Source: Hippophae tibetana (Eukaryota; Streptophyta; Magnoliopsida; Rosales; Elaeagnaceae). From it: a stretch of 64,000 bases of DNA. The translations under genes and the position numbers were made by a program. Under the pieces are notes generated by a model. It made no database searches. It saw nothing but the letters and a program-made list of their open reading frames with translations, and had not been told where the DNA came from. The stretch covers positions 57,425,627 through 57,489,626 of the forward strand of contig CM072803.1 in the NCBI GenBank assembly GCA_037013495.1, written 5' to 3'. Shown piece by piece: positions 49,101 through 57,438 of the stretch (the first letter of the stretch is position 1; each line of letters starts with the position of its first letter).

Positions 49101-50310
49101 TTGATCAACCGAGGCCCATTTGTTCCATTGGAGAAAAAAATACCATAGTAGCATTTGTGCATATAAGTGGTCAAGGTAGGAATAAGCTTGATCCCAAATC
49201 CAAGAAATTCACATTCATCGGTTATGGTGAGGAAGAGTTTGGCTACCGCATTTGGGATGACGAAAACAAGAAAGTGATCCGTAGTAGAGATGTGATTTTC
49301 AATGAAAGAGTGATGTATAAGGACATGTATAAAACAAACACCAACGACTTAAAGTAGAATGAGTCAGTATTTGTAGATACAGATGATGTCCCAGATAGTT
49401 CAGTGAAGGAACCAATTGTAGCAAGTCCTCAGCCAGAGGAACTCGTTGGATAGAGCAGTGCGTAACAGTCCGACACACCATAGCCTTCTACTACAGCTCC
49501 TGATTGAGAAGGTCTTCTCGACCTCATGTGTCTAACAAGAGATATATGAGTCAGTATTTGCATATGCAGATGTTTGGGGATCAACATCCATCTCATATAT
49601 TGGTGGGAAACATTACTTCGTGACTTTCATCGATGATCACTCTCGGAAGGTATGAGTTTACTTTCTAAAACATAAGTCTAAAGTATTTGAGGCTTTCAAA
49701 AGATGGAAAGCTATGATGGAAAATGAGATTAGTTTAAAGATCAAAAAGCTCAGAACCGATAATGGTGGTGAATATGAAGATACCATATTCAAAAATTTCT
49801 GCTATGAGCATGGTATCAGAATGGAAAGAACTGTGCCAGGCACGCCTCAACACAATGATGCAATTGAGCGTATGAACCGAACATTGATAGAAAGAGCTAG
49901 AAGCATTCGTATAGAATCAGGTCTACCGAAGCAGTTCTGGGCAGAAGCAGTAAACACGGTAGCTTACTTGATCAACCGAGGTCCATCTGTTCCATTAGGG
50001 CATAGAATACCAGAGGAGGTATGGAGCAAAAAGAGATTAAACTATCACATCTAAAAGTTTTTGGCTATGTAGCATTTGTGCATATCAGTGATCAAGGTAG
50101 GAATAAACTTGATCCCAAATCCAAGAAATGCACATTCTTTGGCCATGGTAAGGATGAGTTTGGATATTGCATTTGGGATGACAAAAAGAAGAAAGTTATC
50201 CGTAGTAGAAATGTGATTTTCAACGAAAGGGTGATGTATAAGGACATGCATAAAATAGACGCCAATGACTGAGAGTAGAATGAGTCAGTATTTGCATATG
50301 CAGATGTAGA
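46105..50310 (+). repeat. 867-bp tandem array of the integrase region (about five units)
   Basis: The word GTTTGGGGACCAAC, with single-base variants, recurs at 46,105, 46,971, 47,838, 48,705 and 49,572, giving steps of 866, 867, 867 and 867. Each unit spans the integrase core, the 'FIGYGEEEFGYRIWDDENKK' block and a linker ending near 'tcgacctcatgtgtctaac'. The first four are nearly identical. The fifth is more complete and runs on into the RT. Copies share the same state of decay, so they multiplied after the element was already defective, or by exchange between copies. Confidence 0.95.
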
Positions 50311-50459
50311 TGATGTCCCAGATAGTTCTGCAACAGAACCAATTGTAACAAGTCCTCCGCCAGAGGAACTTGTTGGACAGAGCAGTACACAACATTCCGA
50401 CACATCACAACATCTTACTCCAACTCCTGTATTGAGAAGGTCTTCTCGACCTCATGTGC

Positions 50460-51535
50460 CTAACAGGAGATACATGAACTATATGTTGTTGATTGATGGA
50501 AGGGAGCCTGAATGCTATGATGAAGCTTGTCAGACTCGAGATTCCAACAAGTGGGAGCTTGCTATGAAAGAAGAAATGAAATCTCTCATCTCCAACCAGA
50601 CATAGGAACTAGCTGAGTTACCTATAGGAAAGAAGGCACTTCACAACAAATGGGTGTACAGGGTGAAAGAGGAGCATGATGGTTCCAAGAGATACAAAGC
50701 TCGCCTAGTTGTCAAAGGGTTTCAACAGAAGGAAGGAGTTGACTACACTGACATTTTCGCTCCCGTTGTGAAGCTCAATACTATCATATCGGTATTGAGT
50801 ATTGTAGCGATTGGAGATCTTCATCTTGAACAGTTGGATGTGAAGACTGCATTCCTTCATGGAGATTTAGATAAAGAGATATACATGTACCAACTAGAAG
50901 GTTTCTCAAAAAGAGGGAAGAAGAACATGGTGTGTAGACTTAAGAAGAGTTTGTATGGCCTGAAACAAGCCCCGAAACAATGGTACAAAACGTTTGACAA
51001 CTTCATGCACAATGAAGGTTTCCAGAAGTGCAATGTTGACCATTGTTGCTACTTCAAGAGATATAGGTCCAATTATATCATTTTGCTACTTTATGTTGAT
51101 GATATGTTAGTAGCAGGTTCAGATATGAATGATATTAAAATGTTGAAGCAGCAATTGTCAAAAGAGTTTGACATGAAAGACTTGAAGATTCTTGGAATGC
51201 AAATCACAAGAAATAAGAAGAAATGATCCTTGCAGTTATCTCAGGTAGAGTACATCAATCGTGTTTTGGAAAGATTCAATATGGGTGATGCCAAGCCAGT
51301 TAGCACACCCTTGGCCAGTCATTTGTGCCTATCTAAGGATCAGTCCCCTCAGACAAAGGAAGAAAGAGAATTAATGGCTAAGGTTCCTTATGCCTCAGCC
51401 ATTGGAAGTTTGATGTACGCAATGGTTTGTACGAGACCAGACATTGGCCATGCAGTGGGAGTTGTTAGCAGATTTATGTCAAATCCAGGGAAAACTCATT
51501 GGGAAGTAGTCAAGTGGATTTTGAGGTATCTGTGA
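50460..51535 (+). pseudogene. Tork-type reverse transcriptase remnant
   Basis: 'YKARLVVKGFQQKEGVDYTD', 'QLDVKTAFLHGDLDKEIYM', 'LYGLKQAPKQWYK' and the catalytic 'LLYVDDMLVAGSD' (50,654-51,226) are followed by 'VPYASAIGSLMYAMVCTRPD' (51,230-51,535). Confidence 0.93.
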
Positions 51536-51553
51536 GGCACCACAAAAAAGTGT

Positions 51554-52042
51554 TTGTACTTTAGTAAAGGAGAGTTAAAAGTACAAGGGTATGTAGACGC
51601 AGACTTTGGAGGTGAAGTTGATCACCGAATAAGCACCACCGGTTATATATTTACTGTTGGAACTACAGCTGTTAGTTGGATGTTACAAATACAAAAAATT
51701 GTCACTTTATCCACTATAGAGGCTGAGTATGTAGCAGTAACTGAAGCTAGTAAAGAGATGATATGACTTCAAGGTTTGTTAACTGAGTTGGGATTCAAAC
51801 AGGAGAAGAATGTTCTGCATAGTGATAGTCAAAGTGCAATACACTTGGCGAAGAATTCAACATTTCATTCTAGAACCAAGCATATTGGACTTCGTTATCA
51901 CTTCATCAGATCTCTATTGGAAGATTATGTGTTAATATTGGAGAAGATTCAAGGAAGCAAAAATCCAGCAGATATGTTAACAAAGGTGGTGACTATTGAC
52001 AAACTGAAGTTGCGCTCAACTTCAGTTGGTCTGCTAGAGTAA
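51554..52042 (+). pseudogene. Tork-type RNase H remnant
   Basis: 'YVDADFGGEVDHRISTTGY', 'LSTIEAEYVAVTEASKE', 'HSDSQSAIHLAKNSTFHSRT' and 'KNPADMLTKVV' show the RNase H domain to its C-terminus. Confidence 0.92.
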
Positions 52043-52102
52043 CAAAGACTAGAAAAGCTGCTGCATTGATCGAGGTGTGAAGACAGATTGAAATCAGTCT
52101 TT

Positions 52103-52112
52103 AAGTGGGAGA
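52103..52112 (+). other. Polypurine tract
   Basis: AAGTGGGAGA, ten bases before the TGTTATAAAG start of the 3' LTR. An alternative LTR start, TGGAAATTG at 52,117, would place it closer. Confidence 0.75.
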
Positions 52113-52122
52113 TTATTGGAAA

Positions 52123-52593
52123 TTGTTATAAAGTTCCTTAATTTAAGGAGCAAATTAAGGATCAAAACATGAAGCAAAATGAGTAAAACATGGAGCAAAA
52201 GAAAGAGTAAAACATGGAGCAAAAGAAAGAGTAAAACATGGAGCTTAATTCAAGGAGCAATTCAAGGAACCATTAATTTAAAGAGTAATTCAATGAGTGA
52301 ATTTTCCTATAAATAGATGTATAATTGTAATGAATTAATCATACAAAGTGTTTATTCCAATTGAGAGAAAAACTTTTGTGAGAGAAAATTGAGAGTAATT
52401 TTCTTGGGTGTAATTGGATTGCGAGTGTTGTAAACACCTTGTGTAATTTCTTATCTTTCAGTAAAAAGATCTACAGTAGGTCCGGAGACGTAAGCAAGAT
52501 TGGCCGAACTTCGTTATCAAAATTGTATGTTATTTTTCTATTCTTGTTTTCTCATAAGTCTGACTTGTTGAGAATTTGTGTAATTTTTCAACA
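52123..52593 (+). repeat. Tork-type 3' LTR (471 bp)
   Basis: TGTTATAAAGTTCC ... TTCAACA. It contains a small repeat 'gtaaaacatggagcaaaag' (two to three copies, 52,175-52,240) that accounts for most of the length difference from the 5' LTR. TATA box at 52,308-52,315. Confidence 0.9.
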
Positions 52594-52771
52594 AAAAGTG
52601 TATAACCCCTCCTAGATGCTGCAAATATACTACCTGGATTGTGTACCCCTGTAACTAAATGTCCTGTGCTTATGCTTGAAAGATAGAGAATGACTCTTTT
52701 TTGGAACATAAGTTAACTATATGGATGCCACTGAATTACTGAAACAAGTTTCATATTTGTTTTACGGGTAG

Positions 52772-52929
52772 ATGGTGGTTTGGGGCCTTTAACTATCGAC
52801 ATGGCAGCTTCTGCAGCAGCAAATTGCATTGTTGCAGGAAGTTCAGTGTTTGATGCTGCTGAACCTGCCCAAGTAATATTCTTTATGAACAGAAGTGTCG
52901 AGAAAGCCCAACAAAATAGTATATGGTAG
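52772..52929 (+). pseudogene. RPE: RPE segment 7 (last exon)
   Basis: It follows the acceptor GGGTAG and encodes '[19 protein letters not shown]' and then '[17 protein letters not shown]', ending '...KAQQNSIW' and a TAG. The Asp of DGG is a metal ligand. The frame is open to the stop and the length fits the family C-terminus. Confidence 0.92.
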
Positions 52930-54449
52930 GACACCTCGACTCAATTCTGAATCAATACACTAGTGAGTGTACATGAGTTCAAGGATGGGAAAAGGCAAGC
53001 AGACGGTCCAAGTGTTTGTATTTAGTTATTTAAATACGCATAACACTAAATCTATTTCATTTATTAACACCTCATTCTCTACAGTAGAAAACCAAAATTT
53101 TAATCTTTGTGTTGTTATTAAGATAGTCACCTTACAACTTTTTGATATATGAGGAGTAAGCATCCAAAATCCTGAATCTTTAATAACTGTGTATTAACGA
53201 TAAATTGACTGAATTTTTTTTTTAATATCTTATCTAAAAATAAAATAAAATGAATAAAAAATAAATATATGATCAGTGATATAAGACAAGTGGTCAGCAT
53301 GTGCTATCACATGCACCTTCTGATTGTTTATTCTTAGTATTCTTTGTACATTGGTACTTGGGTTTCTTTTAGCTTCCAGAGAAAATGCAAGCAAATTTAT
53401 ACTTCCCTTAATCCTCATCTGCTTTTTCTTAACTGGGTCTGAACTTTCCTGTTAGTTTTAAGCAGTTTTGGAATGAGCTTTTTGTAATACACAACACATT
53501 TCATGCATAAATGCTAAGAAATTAAAGAAATAATTGTAGCTTGATCTTGAAGAGGGAACTTTTTTTCCTTCCTTTCGTTTATGTCTGATCTTGAAGAGAT
53601 TTGTAATATTTGTTCTTAAAAGGACTCATATTATTTATTAATGCATGAATTGTATGAATATAATCGTATATTTAATAGGATTAAAATAATTATATAAATA
53701 TTAGATGTAAAATAAATATGCAATTAAATTATTAAAATAACTATTCATAGACTATATAATATACTAGCACGTAGAGGATAGAATAATATTAGTTAGATAA
53801 AAATAAATAAACAAACAAAAAAAATAAAAATAAAAAATCTAATTAATATTATATTAGCCATTCTATCCGTTGCATCTTAGTACACTATATAATCTTATAG
53901 TATATTTATTCTAAGAACATTTTGATATTTATTGGTGTATAAAAAAAACCAAAAAAAATTAAAAAAAATAAATAAGTAAAAGCACTCATTATATAGGGAT
54001 TTTTATTTATAGATATTTATGTAAAAATAAATTAAAAAATATATTGACAATATCTTCAAAAATAAGTCAAAAGAAGTGAACATAATTCAATATATAGTTG
54101 TGGTTAGAAACAATTGTAGTAAAAAAAAATTAGAAAAATTACATAAAATAATAGCCTTAAAAATAAACTTTTCAAAATGTTTGAGTTTTGTGAAAAAAAT
54201 TAATGTAAAAATAAAATGAATAAAAATAAAAATAAAAATACATGTATTAACACAAGTAGATCAACTTAAATTTGATGAATTGATTCAATTTCATTTATAT
54301 ATTGATATGTACATGTTCATAGTATATAAAGAGTATGACCAACTATAACAGCTAAATCAAAAAAAGCTACAATACGTATAACATTTAATCTGTACACCTA
54401 ATGCTTATCAATGATAGTTAATGGCTACTAATGATAGTTAATATAAAGG
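52930..54449. other. 3' flank of RPE and AT-rich spacer
   Basis: After the RPE stop, about 700 bp of mixed composition could be the former 3' untranslated region. From about 53,630 the sequence is AT-rich with A-runs and no frame of note. Confidence 0.5.
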
Positions 54450-54505
54450 TCAATTCAACACTCGTCGTTAGATTTGTGGATAGATGTCACACGTGTTCAA
54501 TTTAT

Positions 54506-54703
54506 CTAAAAACTTTTAAGAACACTTGATTTGAGACTGCTTTTGTGAAAATCCATAATCTTTTCATTAAACTTTTCTTTAATGAAAAATCTATCTATCT
54601 CGACATGCTTTGTACGATTATATTGAACTAGATTATGTGAGATATCACACGTTGCTTTATTATCAAAAAATATTTGGATATATTGTTCAGATAGGAAACT
54701 CAA
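54506..54703 (-). pseudogene. Copia RNase H tail
   Basis: 'FFDNKATCDISHNLVQYNRT' and 'KHVEIDRFFIKEKF' are the C-terminal RNase H sequence of plant copia elements. Confidence 0.85.
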
Positions 54704-55789
54704 ATCTTGTAAGAGGAGTTTTAGCCATAATGCCTCACAAAGTACACTTGCCTATCCTCTAAATTTAGCTTCTACACTTGAACAAGCTAAAAACTTTTGT
54801 TTTTTGCTTTTCTATGTCTAAGATTACCACTTACAAAAGTAGTATCTAGAAGTAAATCATCTGTCACTTTTATCACTTGCCCAATCGGCATTAGTATATG
54901 CTTATATACTTTGATAGTATGTGTTTTTAGTAAATAATTTTCATTTTCTTGGAGTAGACTTCAAATACTTCAAAATGCGCATAACTATATTCATATATTA
55001 TTCTCTAGGATTATGCATAAATTGGCTGGCAATACTTCAAGTATATGCCAAATTTGGTTTGGTATGAAATAAATACATCAATCTCTCTACAAGTTTATGG
55101 TATATTTCTTTGTCAATTGGTACCTGATTGGATTCAACATACAATTTCACACTTTCTTCAACTGGTGTGTTAACTGGTTGACATACTGACATACCAGTCT
55201 TCTGTGATAGATCTAAGGAATATTTTCTTTGAAATAAAACTATTCCTTTATTAGATTAAAATACTTTAATCCCTAGAAAATATTTTTGATGGCCTAGCTC
55301 TTTCATTTCAAACTATTTGGATAAGTAATTCTATAACGCCTTTCTTTCTTTAGGGTCATTCCATATACCACTATGTCATCTACATATACAATGAGTGTAA
55401 TGATCATATCTTGCTGTTTTTTTAAGAAAAAAGTATGATTTGAGTTGCTCTGATGCTAGCCGAAGGCTATCATAGATTTTATGAACCTTCTAAATCATGA
55501 TTTCGGAGTTTGTTTCACCCCATACAATGATTTCTTTAGTCTACATACCTTATGGTTGTACCATTTTGTATCATTTATCTTGGTGGGAGATCCATGTATA
55601 TCTCTTTGGATAATTCACCATGTAAAATAGCATTCTTCATAATGAATTATTGTAATGGATAATCTAAGTTTGCAACTAAAGATAAAAGGACACAAACAAT
55701 GGTCACTTTGTTTACGGATGCAAATATTTCTTTGCAATCAATCATTTATCTACTGTATCTATTACTAACAGTTTTCATAAAGCCTTAGC

Positions 55790-55965
55790 TATTTCCAGAT
55801 AGAAAAGAAGCTATGAATGAGAAGATGAAATCTCCAAAAAAAAACATGGGAACTAATTGATTCTCCATTAGGAAAGAAAAAAGCTAGATGTCATTGGATT
55901 TACATAATGAAACAAAATGTTGATGAAACAATTGAATGCTTTAAGGCAAGACTGGTAGGCATATA
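55790..55965 (+). pseudogene. Copia RT entrance fragment in plus orientation
   Basis: Plus-strand wording such as 'KEAMNEKM', 'LIDSPLGKKKARCHWIYIM' and 'ETIECFKARL' (read across frames by eye) is the usual start of copia RT, yet the surrounding fossil reads on the minus strand. It is either a small inverted piece of the same fossil or a fragment of another element. Confidence 0.65.
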
Positions 55966-57144
55966 ACAACTTATTAGATAATTTACTAGAGATTTTAGGT
56001 TCATATATGGGTTTAGGAATACCTCTTGAGTGTCACTGCAATAAATGTATTCTGTGTGGCTCAGGAACATCTTCAATAAGTGATCAGTGTGATATGTCAT
56101 GACACAAGATGGAGCCATATTATCTAAAGACTCAATTGTAGGACGAGAAACACTCAATTCTTCAATTAGGCTATTATCACTTACTCTTTTAGTTATTGGG
56201 TTCTTATTGAAATTTTGATCTAATGTCACATCACTTAAATCTATTTCACTCATTCTTTGTTTTAATTCAGTCTATAAGTTATCAACAGTGTAATTCAGTG
56301 TTATACCACTTATATCCAAGTTGCTTATATTTTGGTTATCACTTTCATCATAATCTAGAGTCTAAATTTCCTTTTGATACTTCTCATGAAATTCAGATTT
56401 GATGAAGTACATTGTATATATAGAGAAAACGACATCCATCGTGACAAATAATCCACGAGTTGGAGGATGGTAACACTTATATCCCTTTTGATGAGCGACA
56501 TACCAGATAAAAACACATTACAGTGCCTAAGGAGTTAACTTGGTGCTTGATGCTTGGGTAGGTATAAAAAAACCACGCAACCAAAGACAAGAGTGGTTAA
56601 ATTTAAGATAGTTAGAGCAAAAAATGCATCAATAAGGTTTTGGAATGGTTTTTTGAAATTGATGGTACTAGAGGGAACTCAATTGATTAAATAAGTTGCA
56701 GAATTGAGTGCTTCTCCCCAATAGGATAATGACGTATGAGCTTTGATTAACAAAGCATGGATAACTTCCAATAAGTATCTATTATGTTGCTCTGCCACTC
56801 TGATGAGTGCTCAAAAAGCACTAAAATAACCATGATTTTATGCACATTAATTAATTAAAAATATATATATTTATATGTTTTATCATATATTTATATAAAT
56901 TTGTCTTTTTCGGAATCACGGGTATTTTTATTGTTTTTCAGGTATTTTGGCTTAAAAATGCAACTTAAAGACTCAAAGAAGAATACTGGAAGCAATACAT
57001 CACAAATATATTAATAAATAAATGCGGAAAGGTCGACAAATATGAAAAAATTGGACAAAATGGGTCAAAAAGGTCAAAAATGTCAAAAAAGAGAAAAACG
57101 CGCCGCCCAGCCGCCGCGCCCCAGCACCCAGCTCCGCCCAAACT

Positions 57145-57300
57145 GCGCGCGCGGTACTGTTCATGCGCGCAGCACTGCGCGCGGGTTACTGTTCATGCGC
57201 GCAGCACTGCGCGCGGGTTACTGTTCATGCGCGCAGCACTGTGCGCGGGTTACTGTTCATGCGCGCAGCACTGCGCGCGGGTTACTGTTCACGCGCGCGC
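57145..57300 (+). repeat. 32-bp GC-rich minisatellite in the solo LTR
   Basis: ACTGTTCATGCGCGCAGCAC begins units at 57,156, 57,188, 57,220 and 57,252, with a variant at 57,284, exactly 32 bp apart. The other two family-A LTRs have GC-rich sequence here but not this repeat. Confidence 0.95.
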
Positions 57301-57314
57301 CGACACTCATTTTT

Positions 57315-57362
57315 CACGTGCAGCCGCCCCATGACGTCATGCTGACGTCATCAATGACGTCA
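57315..57362 (+). promoter_or_regulatory. Triple TGACGTCA array plus CACGTG in the family-A LTR
   Basis: CACGTG at 57,315-57,320, then TGACGTCA at 57,332-57,339, 57,343-57,350 and 57,355-57,362 (start-to-start 11 and 12 bp). These are textbook plant bZIP sites about 70-100 bp upstream of the TATA box. Regulation through them is inferred. Confidence 0.75.
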
Positions 57363-57430
57363 GCATTTCCATTACGCGTTTTTACATTTTTTTAACATTT
57401 TTTTACTCATTTTTTCTCTCCATCCTCACC

Positions 57431-57438
57431 TATAAATA
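57431..57438 (+). promoter_or_regulatory. TATA box of the family-A LTR
   Basis: TATAAATA in 'cacctataaataccccctt', followed about 30 bp later by a C/A-rich stretch suitable for transcription start. It is conserved in all three LTRs. Confidence 0.75.

Larger units (their letters stand above)
44008..52593 (+). mobile_element. Tnt1/Tork-type Ty1/copia element in an RPE intron (8.6 kb)
   Basis: LTRs at 44,008-44,453 and 52,123-52,593, a tRNA-iMet primer site, gag, protease, integrase, RT and RNase H in copia order. The gag and pol wording is close to tobacco Tnt1. The length is inflated by about five tandem 867-bp integrase-region units (46,105-50,310). By eye the LTRs differ at about 5%, apart from a short internal repeat in the right one. 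No matching 5-bp target duplication was found. Several breaks, but it is the best preserved copia here. Confidence 0.93.
30435..52929 (+). pseudogene. RPE: Ribulose-phosphate 3-epimerase pseudogene, unprocessed, with retroelement-filled introns
   Basis: RPE interconverts ribulose 5-phosphate and xylulose 5-phosphate in the Calvin and pentose phosphate pathways. Seven separate segments match the plant cytosolic-type enzyme in the right order and strand, most bounded by AG/GT splice signals, so this is a gene copy with introns and not a retrocopy. The metal-ligand motifs 'HMD', 'DCHLMV' and 'DGG' survive. It is almost certainly not functional as it stands. Segment 3 (42,791-42,876) has lost about 10 bases relative to the family and shifts frame. 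The donors after that segment and after 43,335 are not GT. Segment 2 is barely recognisable, and the Ser of the 'PSML' motif is Leu. A start codon is not seen. Two LTR elements of about 11.3 and 8.6 kb sit in its introns. A functional RPE must lie elsewhere. Confidence 0.88.

Noticed and set aside
46105-50310. CRISPR-like or satellite array
   Set aside because: Units of 867 bp encode integrase remnants and adjoin normal copia coding parts. There are no short repeats with spacers.
44003-52598. 5-bp target duplication for the Tork-type element
   Set aside because: The flanks TGTGA and AAAAG do not match, and shifting the LTR start to TGGAAATTG does not help.
57042-57395. 117-residue basic, repeat-containing protein
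   Set aside because: The frame is a by-product of the 32-bp minisatellite inside a solo LTR. The repeat stays open in all plus frames.
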